Origin: Anaerotruncus sp.
GTDB lineage: Bacteria > Bacillota > Clostridia > Oscillospirales > Acutalibacteraceae
DNA length: 64,000 bases
Reading direction: 5' to 3'
Assembly: GCA_022009795.1 (NCBI GenBank)
Contig: CP091724.1
Coordinates: 1,277,501-1,341,500 of the forward strand
In this document: in pieces, positions 9,004 through 19,000 of the stretch
How positions within the stretch are numbered: the stretch's first letter is position 1
Layout: every line of letters starts with the position of its first letter
Made by a program: the position numbers and the translations under genes
Notes under the pieces: model-generated
What the model saw: only the letters and a program-made list of their open reading frames with translations
What the model was told of the DNA's origin: nothing
Database searches by the model: none

Positions 9004-9479
9004 TTAAATCAAATCAATTAAAGAATCAATAGTAATTGTGTAAATTTTTATTCCACTTCTCGCTTTTTTTGCTTTTAAATCATCTACTGTTTTAGTTATG
9101 TTCACGACTTGCTGTGCAGAATCATCAAGAATAGTGTTTGCAATTTGTATAACGTTGCAATTTATTTTCTAACATCTCATATTTCTTTTTTGCTTCAGCT
9201 GAATAAAAAGTCTTGCTCTTGCGAATCTTTAAAATTGAAGTTCTTTGAATCATTGCGATTTGCCATCTCACTTCGATTAACGGTTCTATATTCATTACTC
9301 AATACATTTATTTGTTCACTACAATTCTTTCCTTTTTGGGTTGTTAATGTGTATAATTCATATCCTTCTGAACGCAATTTTTTTCAATTTCTTCAATAAT
9401 TTTTTTCAATAAGTTCATTTATTCTTTTTTTGGATGATCTTTTAATATATCAACATCAACTAAAAACATCTTTACTCAT
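9004..9479 (-). CDS. Uncharacterised helical protein between WXG100 B and Sel1
   Basis: About 155 residues after correction of six A/T runs. It begins MSKDVLVDVDILKDHPKR with its ATG overlapping the TGA of the WXG100 B gene (ATGA), has the core EEIEKLRSEGYELYTLTTQK, and ends TITIDSLIDLI. Secondary structure looks mostly helical and soluble; one region (VIQIANTILDDSAQQVVN) resembles the heptad character of WXG/LXG-type proteins, but I do not assign a family. Its translational coupling argues it works with the WXG100 B protein. Annotation depends on the corrected reading. Confidence 0.5.
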
Positions 9480-9741
9480 AGTAATTCACTCATTTGATTT
9501 TTTTATAATCTAATATAGACTGATTAAGTTCTCTAATATCATTAATAATATTTGATATCGATTTGTCTGCAGAATTCAATTCATTTTGAAACTCTTCATA
9601 AGCTTTTATCTCGAAAAAGTTTCTCCTAATGCTTTAAAATTGTCTTGAACTCTTATTGTTTCAGTTTGCATTATATCGGCTGTTTTTAAGCAAAGTCTCA
9701 CTTAACCTTTGTGCTGCTTCCAAATCAAATCTATTTCCCAT
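9476..9741 (-). CDS. WXG100-like protein B (degenerate motif)
   Basis: 86 residues after correcting four A/T runs. The sequence starts MGNRFDLEAAQRLSET, has KALGETFRDKAYEEFQ in the centre where WXG100 proteins place W-x-G followed by D and aromatic residues, and a second helix with NIINDIRELNQSIL. The Trp is replaced, but the helix-turn-helix pattern and length match ESAT-6-like proteins. RBS AAAGGA. The 135 bp before it hold a possible extra promoter (TTGACT at 9796-9801, TATTTT at 9771-9776, 19-bp spacer). Confidence 0.6.
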
Positions 9742-9876
9742 AAGTAACATTCCTTTACAATATAATTCTTAAAATAGTGAACAGAGCAAATCTTAAGTCA
9801 AAACTACTGCTCAAGTGTTCATTAATTATAACAAACAAATTAAGTTAAAATCTCGGTTTTGATGTCCATTCGCTGT

Positions 9877-10116
9877 TTAGCTTTCTTTTTCAATTTGATT
9901 AGCTAACTGATAATAAACATCAACCTGAGTTAGAAACTTGCCACAATCGGAATTGAGTTTTTCAATACACTTACGACAATTTTCATCCAACTCGGATTCG
10001 TAGTATGCTGCTGAGCCTTGTACGCCACGAATGATAGTGGTCATAGAAGCAGCATATTTTTTTGCAGAATCAGCAAATCTAATCATTTCCTCTGGATTTC
10101 GTTCAATAAAAGCCAT
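9877..10116 (-). CDS. WXG100-like protein A
   Basis: 79 residues, uninterrupted. N-terminal helix with NPEEMIRFADSAKKYA, central turn RGVQGSAAYYESEL, C-terminal helix LTQVDVYYQLANQIEKES. This is the size and architecture of the WXG100/ESAT-6 family, with the Trp-x-Gly replaced by Val-Gln-Gly. Two Cys residues in the second helix (NCRKCIEKL) are unusual. It starts 3 bp after the stop of the FtsK-like gene and uses GGAGG within that gene's end, so the two are co-translated: the classic pairing of an ESX ATPase and its small partner. Confidence 0.7.
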   Translation of the reverse strand: MAFIERNPEEMIRFADSAKKYAASMTTIIRGVQGSAAYYESELDENCRKCIEKLNSDCGKFLTQVDVYYQLANQIEKES

Positions 10117-10119
10117 CGT

Positions 10120-13075
10120 TTATACCTCCAAACGTTTGTTATAGTCGTCAAAAAAATTCATCATTAGGAATAAGATATGGTCTAATCGTTCTTGCATTTT
10201 TGCTTCCTGAATAAAAATACAGCAGTGGTATCGTTTGTCTTTAAAACTAATGATGTATTACCAAACAAAGTGTAAGAATCATCAGAAGACATTTTTTTAA
10301 ACCGATTCTAAAAATCGTAATTATCTACATTTATGATTTTTGGATTTTATCATTCCCTTTACAGTATTAAAAAAATTGTAAAGCAATAAAGGTTGTTTTT
10401 CAGAACCATATTCTTCAAGATTTTTTTATAATTTTTTGACAATCCGAATAATCAAGATTGTCTTTGAAATTTTGATTAGAACTATTACCACTTGATTCTT
10501 CTATCATAGACAAAGCACTGTTAAGAAAATCCAAAGGGTTAGTTACACTAGGTGTCACATTTGAAACAGTATCGCAAGTATTCTCTGAATCGTCATCTTC
10601 TTGTGAGTTTATAAAAAAATAAGATTTTTTTAAGTTTATTAAGACCATACCAAAAATAAATCACACGTCCATTTTTGCATGGAGTGATTTTTTTCAATCC
10701 GTTTATACAGGACATAACTGAATCGTATCCATAATTAATTTGCATTCTTTTTAGATTTGATCTTTTTGAGATGTTTATACAATCTTTGATTGTCATCATC
10801 GTTCGTATCCAAAATCGATACAACAATTCTGTTTTGAACATCTATGAGCATTCCTAAAATACTGTGAATAATAATTGACTCACGCATTGAATCATTTTCT
10901 CCAACAAGAAGAATATTATTTCCTGCTTCTTCATCAAGTTGAAAAAAAGAAGCTATCTTTTTAATGATGTAGGTGCACCAGGAAATACTGTTAACAGTTC
11001 ATAATTTTCGGTAATGCCGTTTGCTATAAATCCGCTTATTGGATGTTGACTTTTTTCAGTAACATTATAACGATTACTGTTCTTACAAATTATCTCTTTA
11101 CGAGGAACATAATCTTCTTCGACAAAGTCATTGATTCTATCAATAATTTCGTCTCTGTAAGGTTCAGTATATAATACATTTACTCGTTGTAATGTATATG
11201 GCTCTGTCCCAGGTTTATTGGATATTTTTTATATATAAGTTCACCTTGTCGCAAATATTTTATACTTTCAAAATCAACACCTGAGGACAATGATAATGAT
11301 AATGTTTCTTTAATTTCAGTAATATCTTCATGACGCATACTTAGTCTGCATCCGATTTGATTTCTGCCTTTCTCTGTCAGACCATTAAGTCCGGCAGCGA
11401 TTGTTTGGGAACAAAAGAGAAAAAGACATACCCATAGCACGCATTTCTGACAGCAGATTTTTCAAGTATTTTTTTATAGTCTTTTTCCCCGGAATAACTT
11501 GATATAGCCTGAGTCATATTATGAAATTCATCAACAACTATAAGTATTCTAGAAAGAGAACGACTACCAACCTTATTCCTATAAGATCTAAAAATCTTTG
11601 CAATTATTCTTTACGAACAAATCATTTTCTTCTGTCATACTCTTCCTTGATTAAGTCTATTAAGCCAAAAGTGAAATCTTCTGAGTTATCTTGTCCGATA
11701 ACTGAAATATGTGGTGTTCTCTTATTGACGTAATATCCAAATTCAACAGCTTTATAGTCAATGGCCCATATTTCAACATCAGCAGGATGATAATTAATCA
11801 TTACCTGATTTATTATTGCATGCAATGTAACAGATTTACCGGAACCAGTAGAGCCTGAAAGTAACGCATGCGGTGTTGCATTGCCAATTTCTAAATCAAC
11901 AATATTGTTATCTTGATCAAAAGCAAAAGGAATACTTAATCCGTCAGTTGCATCTCGTGTAAATAGCTGAAGATTTTCAATATCGTAATGCGATTTAAAA
12001 TCAGAATTAATTTCTTCTATTGCATTCATTCGCTCTTCAATCAGCTTAAAATCTTCATCTGTAAATTTCGCATTGGAAATATCTAATGGAATTTTTTTAT
12101 ATTGTCTTCAATCAAAAAAAGCTTGATTGTTTTTCGAAAGAAAGATTGATTTGATCGTCCATTTTTTCAATGTCACTTGATTCGTTTGACTTCATCAAAA
12201 ATATAGTATTAATTGCAGAATTTTTTTAGCGTTCTTTAGTACTTTATTGAGTTCATCGTTTGCTTTTGAATTAGAAAAATTTAAAACATCACAAAAGACT
12301 GCAACAGTAATCGGAATTTTTCTTACTATTTAATTGATTATAATCAGAAACAGACTTGTATTCTCCTTTCAGGAGCGTAAAATTATCTTTGACAATATTA
12401 TTTAATTCGTGTATCAACATTGAAATATTTGACTCGCCACTATAAATACCATTGCCATATAATGCATTTGATGAAATTAAAGTTATAAATTTACCAAAAC
12501 TTTGTCCCCCTTTTTTTCATTGTCTGCACATCTAAAAAAACCACCTCGCCTTTTAGCATGATTATCAGAAATGAGATAAATAAGAAACTGAATAAAAAGT
12601 TTCAGCAAGTGCTCTTGATGTGTCATCTGTTTTAACAACAAGTGAAAATACGTTTTTCATCATCAAAATTGATTGGATATTCTATGACATTTTTTTAAGG
12701 TTAACAAACCCATACTTTTTAAAAAAATATCACCGAAATATTCATTTTTTTAGATTCTACATATTTTTCTATATTGTCCATATGTAAAAAGATCTAAAAC
12801 TCTTGTATCCACTTCAACTATGCATTTTATATTAGATTTAACTTCGTTTGTAATATAATCAGGAAATAGTTCTTTTATCATAGAAATTACAGCTGTTTCA
12901 AAAAACATCTTATTATTTTTCTGATATACTGTCTTTCAAATCTATATATGATTTTTGAAATTAGGTTCAGGGCAAACGACCTATGCACAAATTCCCTTAA
13001 AGTAAAATTATATAATTGTGCATTTTTTTGTTACAAGTATTAAAAATCAGTACTAGTTTCATTGTTGTTAATCAT
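10120..13075 (-). CDS. FtsK/SpoIIIE-type ATPase, soluble EssC-like motor
   Basis: About 970-980 residues, with many A/T-run indels (most 5 to 7 or 4 to 5). Parts in order: a ~300-residue N-terminal region with no membrane span and what may be a degenerate ATPase fold; a full FtsK domain with Walker A GSTGSGKS (about nt 11840), Walker B IVVDEFHN (about 11530) and sensor-like FCSQTIAAGL and RLSMRHED; then a C-terminal degenerate domain containing a Walker-like LLVGEND. Tandem FtsK domains are typical of the type VII secretion motor EssC, but EssC's FHA domains and two transmembrane helices are absent. Start ATG 13075 has AGGAG 9 bp upstream. Confidence 0.75.
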
Positions 13076-13164
13076 TGATTGATGCTCCTAAAATAAATTA
13101 TAAAAAAACGGTTAAGAATCCTTAATATTAGAGTTGAATTTGTACTTAATTGTTGAGGCTCGTT

Positions 13165-13180
13165 AAAGAATATATTCTTT
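13165..13180. promoter_or_regulatory. 16-bp perfect palindrome in the operon leader
   Basis: AAAGAATATATTCTTT. It lies between the left inverted repeat and the ATPase gene start, the place expected for an operator. A weak promoter (TTGTTA, 16 bp, TATGAT, minus strand) also lies in this leader. Confidence 0.4.
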
Positions 13181-13310
13181 GTTACATAGCAATCATATAT
13201 ATTACCAACATATTAACAAATCGATTTTCTTAAATCTATACTCTGTTAGCGTACTATTTACATAACATCACTAAAATGTTACCCTATGCTTATCGTAAAA
13301 AGCAATATTG

Positions 13311-13332
13311 TTTCGTAGAACTGTTACATCTA
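13311..13332. repeat. Inverted repeat IR-L of the recombinase switch
   Basis: 22 bp that recur exactly, in inverted orientation, at 14658-14679. The copy here extends into a fuller dyad at 13311-13337: 9-bp arms TTTCGTAGA and TCTACGAAA around the 9-bp spacer ACTGTTACA, which is the typical layout of a tyrosine-recombinase core site. Confidence 0.8.
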
Positions 13333-13340
13333 CGAAAAAA

Positions 13341-13376
13341 AGCAAGTAATCCGTCTATTTAAATAGATTACTTGCT
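13341..13376 (-). terminator. Terminator of the switch recombinase
   Basis: AGCAAGTAAT/ATTACTTGCT with an inner CTATTT/AAATAG stem, followed on the minus strand by a run of T. It insulates the leftward ATPase operon from recombinase transcription in the present orientation. Confidence 0.8.
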
Positions 13377-13402
13377 GATTTTTGACCATAATGACGAGAA
13401 TA

Positions 13403-14508
13403 TTATCCCGTCAAATTATTTAATTTTTTTCTAATTGAATACATTTTTTTCTTGAAATGATGGATGCACATAGGTATTCAAAGTGAAAGAAACGCTCGAA
13501 TGACCTAAAAACCTCACTTAGCGTTTTTTTATATCTACGCCGCTTTCGATGCACCGTGTTGCAAAATGTGTGTCTGAATGTATGAAAAATTGTGAGGATA
13601 CAAATCTGCATCTTTCAGTAACTTGTGATACCTATATTCGAAAGTTCTTATATTCAAAAAACTTTCTTGATTGGAAATAATATATGGCGATTTATTATTT
13701 CTAAATTCTGCAGTTAACAGTTGATAAAGATTATTTGTGATCGGAATATCTCTTTTTGAATACGTAGTTTTAGGCGGGCCAATTTTGTATATCCATTTAT
13801 TATTTTTCATTTTTTTAATACGAACAATAGTTGAGTCAACAGTGATAATACGATTTTTTTAAAAATCTATGTTATTCCATCGCAAAGCACAAACTTCGCC
13901 GATTCTTAATCCTGCATAAAGAGATAACATTATTCCTAATGCTGTAAGACTCTGATTGTTTTTGATGTATGATTCTAATTGTCTTTGCTCATCAAGCCCC
14001 AAGATGTTTACTTCTTTTTTTGGTGAAAAAGGCATATTAACTTGAATATTAGGCAACTCAGCTAACTGTTCTTTATGTCCATAATCAATTGCTGATTTAA
14101 TGATTATAGCCATTGTTTTTAACATATGACGCAGAATAATTTTTTTAAACTTATCATTTAAAAAAATTGATTAACCTGAACTGAAGTAAGATTTTTAAGC
14201 CGTATTTCACCAATCCCTGGTTTTTTATATGCTTTTCCATAATGTAACTGTATTTATCATAAGTCGATTTCTTATTTTTTTGATTTTTACCGTAACACAG
14301 CCAGGAGTAAATCAGTTCATTTAATGTGGTAGATTTTTTTCTATATCACAAGTCAAAATACATTGCATTTTTTTCTTTTTAATTCATCAATATTTTTTTG
14401 CATATACCGATTTATATATAGAACGATTATTCTTATAACCTACAATGTAACGCCCTTCCCATCTGCCGTCTTTTTCCTTTTATAAATATTGCTTCCGTAT
14501 TTGGACAT
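13403..14508 (-). CDS. Tyrosine recombinase inside an invertible segment
   Basis: About 360 residues, interrupted by several A/T-run indels. Catalytic features: SLYAGLRIGEVCALRW (Arg I), HTFRHTFATRCIESG (HxxR) and LGHSSVSFTLNTYVH (His and nucleophile Tyr). N-terminal SAM-like domain with an arm region (MSKYGSNIYKRKDGRWEGRY). Start ATG 14508 follows GGAAGGAG. The gene is bracketed by perfect 22-bp inverted repeats, so its own product may invert it together with the promoter at 14609. Stop assigned at 13403 after correcting 7-A runs; without correction it ends near 13430. Confidence 0.85.
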
Positions 14509-14608
14509 TTTGTTTACTCCTTCCATTTCAAAATAAGAATAAATTTCACATAATCTATTTAGGCTGACCAACTGCTGATGAATAGGGGAAATAAAATATC
14601 GAGATTAG

Positions 14609-14637
14609 TTGACCGATAGATAAAAGTGTGATATTAT
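14609..14637 (+). promoter_or_regulatory. Outward promoter inside the invertible segment
   Basis: TTGACC, 17-bp spacer, TATTAT; predicted start near 14644, 14 bp before IR-R. Now it points right, into the terminator at 14729-14756 with no gene between. Inversion at the 22-bp repeats would place it at about 13381-13353 pointing left into the ATPase/WXG100 operon. Confidence 0.7.
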
Positions 14638-14657
14638 ACTATTTAAAGAGATATGTG

Positions 14658-14679
14658 TAGATGTAACAGTTCTACGAAA
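14658..14679. repeat. Inverted repeat IR-R of the recombinase switch
   Basis: Exact inverted complement of 13311-13332 over 22 bp. The inner arm is less symmetric here (GTAGA only) than in IR-L. Confidence 0.8.
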
Positions 14680-14728
14680 AACCAATTTAGTGTATGTTAA
14701 CTTGACCAAATACTAATTGCAAGTAAAA

Positions 14729-14756
14729 AAGCGATCTGTTTATTACAGACCGCTTT
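14729..14756 (+). terminator. Terminator facing the outward promoter
   Basis: AAAGCG-A-TCTG, loop, CAGA-C-CGCTTT then a T run. It would stop transcripts leaving the promoter at 14609 in the present orientation. Confidence 0.7.
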
Positions 14757-14769
14757 ATTTTTTTGATGG

Positions 14770-14806
14770 CTACCTTTGCATTTTTGATGGATAAACAATA
14801 TAAAAG
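14770..14806. repeat. Direct repeat, right copy (candidate element boundary)
   Basis: 37-bp partner of 3787-3826. The region from here to 15048 shows no gene; it holds several CTCTCA-type short repeats only. Confidence 0.55.
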
Positions 14807-15048
14807 GGCAAACTTAAAAGTGAGGGTTTAAAGTTTTTATTACTTTAAGCCCTCCTTATTTTTTGAAATGTCTCTCAGATTTTTTTGCTCATTTCAATTC
14901 GTGTTACGATTTTGATTTAAGCAATATCTCTCAAAAAGTCTCAGTCATAAATGCCTTAAATCGCACTAAAATGACTTTGGAATTTTGAAATTTGCTGTCT
15001 CTTAGAATCTCTCAAAAACTCTCACAAGATTTTGAAGCAAAGAAAAAG

Positions 15049-15116
15049 TGCCCGAATACCGCCGTAAAAAGCAGTATTCGGGCATAAAAAAGCCTCGGAA
15101 CACGAATGTTCCGAGG
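15049..15116. terminator. Two consecutive strong hairpins before the tRNA
   Basis: TGCCCGAATAC/GTATTCGGGCA at 15049-15084 and CCTCGGAACA, loop CGAA, TGTTCCGAGG at 15093-15116. On the minus strand the second follows directly after the tRNA-Gln 3' end and would terminate it. Confidence 0.8.
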
Positions 15117-15119
15117 TAT

Positions 15120-15193
15120 TGGCAGAGGTATAAGGATTCGAACCTTAAATGACGGAGTCAGAGTCCGGAGTGTTACCGTTACACTATACCTCT
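15120..15193 (-). tRNA. tRNA-Gln (anticodon CTG)
   Basis: Acceptor AGAGGTA/TACCTCT, D arm GTGT...ACAC, anticodon loop CTCTGAC with anticodon CTG, T arm TAAGG TTCGAAT CCTTA, discriminator G and an encoded CCA. It lies at the sharp composition break between the AT-rich accessory region and the chromosome, so it is a plausible integration landmark. Confidence 0.9.
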
Positions 15194-15437
15194 ATATTCA
15201 ATTACGCCTAACTCAGCGCGCTTACTATTATAACCGATTATAAGAATTTGTCAAGAACAAATTTGCACTAAATAATAATTTTATCACAATAAAACATTTT
15301 CGGTGTAAAAACAGACACACAAAAATCAAAACGCAACAAACTTTGTTTTTATTTGCAAATTATTATTGATTTCTTTTTTTATATATGCTATGCTATAAAT
15401 GAATGAACGATTAGTTATTAAAAAGGAATTATAAATT

Positions 15438-16049
15438 ATGAGAACAGAGCAACAACACATTGAAAAACAGGAAATTATGGAAAAATGCTTTGAGTGCTAT
15501 GCCGAAAACGGCTTAACCGGCACGGGAATCAAGGCACTTGCAAAGGCTTGCAACTGCACAACTGGCAATCTTTATGTTTATTTCAAAAATCTTGATGAGC
15601 TTATACTCGAATCCACCGCATATTGCATGGCAAAGGTGGAAGATGATTTTATGGAAAAAGCGCCGAAAGACCCTAAAGATGTGATGCGCTTTATTGAAGA
15701 GGTGCCGTATTGGACAGCAAAAAAGCACGGCAAAAAGTACCGTTTGATGTATCAGATCTATACCCATCCTAAATATATTGAGCACGGCAAGAAATTCTTT
15801 GAGGGCGTAAACGAGCGCTACACGGAATATGCAAAGCAGCTTGAACCGAAAATCGGCATACCCTACACCATTACAACGCCGCTTATATTCATTTTCGTCC
15901 GCGCAAGTGTTCACTATGCCATGTTTGAGGACGAATATTATTTAAAATCGCAAATGGAAGTGCTTAAGCAGGGAGTCACTTTATTTGCAGCTAAATATGC
16001 ACCGCAATATTTAAATGGAGGTATTGCCAATGAAAAAAAAGATTCTTAG
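15438..16049 (+). CDS. TetR-family transcriptional regulator
   Basis: 203 residues. N-terminal HTH: IMEKCFECYAENGLTGTGIK, then LAKACNCTTGNLYVYFKNLDELI, the typical TetR recognition helix. The C-terminal ligand domain is unassigned. The end overlaps the start of the pullulanase-like gene by 20 bp, so the regulator probably controls its own operon (TetR, cell-wall GH13-like protein, adhesin). The 240 bp before it, downstream of the tRNA, hold no gene but an AT-rich promoter-like stretch (TATGCTATAAAT near 15390). Confidence 0.9.
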   Translation: MRTEQQHIEKQEIMEKCFECYAENGLTGTGIKALAKACNCTTGNLYVYFKNLDELILESTAYCMAKVEDDFMEKAPKDPKDVMRFIEEVPYWTAKKHGKKYRLMYQIYTHPKYIEHGKKFFEGVNERYTEYAKQLEPKIGIPYTITTPLIFIFVRASVHYAMFEDEYYLKSQMEVLKQGVTLFAAKYAPQYLNGGIANEKKDS

Positions 16050-19000
16050 CATTTTGCTCGCCCTTTGTATGGCGATGTGCCTTTTGCCTACTGGGGTGTT
16101 TGCCGACGGAAAAGCATTCACGGCTTTCGGAAGTGACGGTAACAACGGTGACGGCAAGGTGATTGATACCGCCTACAACACAGCCGCGCAGAAGCTTGAT
16201 AATGACTACGGCTACAGCGAATATGACCTCGGAGCCAACATTATCGGTAACGGCAAAGACGAAAAGATGAGATTCAGATTTTGGTCGCCTTCGGCATCTC
16301 AAGTAAAGGTTAACATTTTTCAATGTGGAACCGATGATGAACAAGGCGCAACGAAAATCGCCTCTTATACGCTCAAAAAGCTGTATGAAAACGGCAAGTG
16401 GACTGGTGTGTGGGAGATAACGCTTACAGGCAACTGGCATTCTCTTTACTACACCTACAGCGTAACGGACGCTGATACGGGAAATACAAAGGATATTGCC
16501 GACCCTTATTCTCGCCAGCTCGGCAGGGACGGAAAGCGCTCATACACAATTGATTTCGACCACTATTCTTTTAAGCCCGAGGGTTGGGACGGCGACAGCC
16601 ATGTGTATTTTGACAGCGCAAAATCGCGCTGTGTTTACAGGCTCGATGTTGCAAGCTTCACTAAAGATTCAAGCGCAAATGTTAAAAACAGCGGAAAATT
16701 CCTCGGTTTTACCGAGGCAGGAACACATTATGACGATATAAGCGATAATCCGTCTACAGGGCTTGACTACATCAAGCAGCTCGGCGTAACTGCGGTAGAG
16801 CTTGACGGCGTGTGTGATGCGGAAAACGCATTCGCGCTCAATTTGCAATGCGCAACCGATCAACAGAGCGCTGTCAGCGAGCTGAGGCAAATGATAAAAG
16901 TGCTCCATTCGGCGGGATTGGCGGTTATAATCAAGCTCCCTGCGGGCTTTGTGGAATTAAACAACGGCACATTTGACAATGCCGTGCCAAACTACTACTT
17001 CCGCCTAAACGAAGCGGGCGAAAAGCTTGACGGTTCCGGCTTTGGAAACGAATTGGCAAGCGAGCGACTGATGTACAGAAACTGGCTCATCACCACTCTG
17101 CTCGGCTGGGTAAACGAATACCATATTGACGGTTTTTCGTTTGAGCAAAGTGCGCTTATCGATTCCGATACACTCAGTGCTGCCATCAATGCGATAAGCT
17201 CCGTTGATAACCGCATAGCCTTCTTTGCCGACGGCGAATGCAAAACGAAAAACAGCCACCCGAGCACCGTTTGCACGGGCGAAACCTTCAGGCGCTCAAC
17301 AAATGCAAATTCCGCATATCTGCCGAGTGCGCTGATTTTTGAGGAGCGCAGCGGCAAATCACTCTATGCGGAAATATGCGAAAGCCTCGGTGTTTCAAGC
17401 GATCAGAGAAACGAAACAGCCGTTAAAAAAGCAAAGTTTGCGGCGGGCCTGCTTGCGGTTTCAAACAGAATATTATATATCGACGCGGGCGACGAAATAT
17501 GCGCACCCGAGCTTGGCAGAAATGTTTTTGAATGGAAAAATATTGCCACCTATTTTGATGTATTTTCGTATTACAGAGGGCTTTTGCAGCTGAGGAATAC
17601 TTTTCCCTATTTTTCGAGCAGCGAAACCCAATTTAAGCGCGGCAATATTCTTTCGGCTTCAAGCAGCGGAAACATACTTGTGACAGGCCACGAAGCAAAC
17701 GATTGGCAAACGGTTTCAATTTCATATAATGCCACCGACAAGCAGACAAAAGAAGTTGCTCTCTGCGATTTGAGAGATTGGGATATTGTGGCTTCTGCGG
17801 ACTTTGCGGGAATTGACAGCCGCGATAAGCTGCCCGAATCCGCGAATAATTACTTTGTGCTGGAGCCTTATTCGCTGAAAGTGGCGGTTGATTCAAACAG
17901 TTTCGCATCGGCGGGCTTTAGCTCTGGCATGGAAACGCTTACGCTTGAATTTATCAACGAAGAAACAAAAGAAAAGCTCATGCCCGATATGTTGCTTACC
18001 GGCAAAAGCGGCGAAGGCTTCATTCTTCCTAACAGCGGCAAGCCGAGGCTCGGCAACGGCTATGAGCTTCACAAAACAAGTTCACCCGCAAACGGAAAAT
18101 TCGGTGAAACCACGAAGGTAACATTTGAATACGGATATATTTTTGACGGAATTGAGGACGGCGGAGAATATTGCTCCCCTGCCGAATTCAAGCTTAAGGG
18201 TATTAACGGTGTAACAAAAGTTAAAGCAAACGGCGCGACGCTTACACCAAACGGCGAAACCTATACCTTAGCAGGTTCTGGCGAGCAAACCGTAACCGTT
18301 GAAACAGGAAACGGCACTCACACCATAAAGGTTAAGCTTCGCAGCGACCACACTTATCAATTTATAACCGAAAACGGAATGTATTATAAAAAGTGCTCGG
18401 CTTGCGGGCAAACCACTTCACCGCAGGCGATACCGAGTATAGAGATAACCGCACCCGAGCGCGTTTGCGCGGGGCAGGACTGCATTGTAACAGTCGGCAC
18501 ACTGCCGAGCGGCGTAACGATTGAAAACGGCTTATATGAATTTGAATTCATAGGCGCTGATTTTGAAATAACCGAGAAAAACGGCGTTTGGAGCGGCACG
18601 GTCAGCCATGATTGGTATCAACCGGATGAAAAATAAATTCGATGTATGTCTCGTATTAAAAAAAATGCCGACGGCTACATCTTTACCGTGAGAAAGACTG
18701 TCAATGTGCTTGCCGAGCACACGGGCGGCACCGCCACCTGCACCGAGAAAGCAAAGTGCGAGGTTTGCGGCGAAAGCTACGGAGCACTTGATGCAAGCAA
18801 TCACACCGGCACTGCCGAATGGTTCCGAAATGCACAGGGGCACGAAAAGAAGTACACCTGTTGCGGCGCGGTGATTGTGGCAAACGAAGCCCACGAGTGG
18901 CAAAACGGCGTGTGCGGTGAGTGCGGATATGTGTGCCTGCATGATGATACGGATAAAAACCATATTTGCGACTATTGCGAAAAGGTCATCTCCGATCACG

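Noticed and set aside
10120..13075. Calling the ATPase EssC outright
   Set aside because: No FHA domains or transmembrane helices are visible; only the FtsK folds and the WXG100 neighbour match.
13311..14679. The 22-bp inverted repeats as ends of a simple transposon
   Set aside because: No target duplication is seen, the enclosed enzyme is a tyrosine recombinase with a core-site-like dyad, and a promoter and matched terminators fit a switch better. It remains the main alternative.
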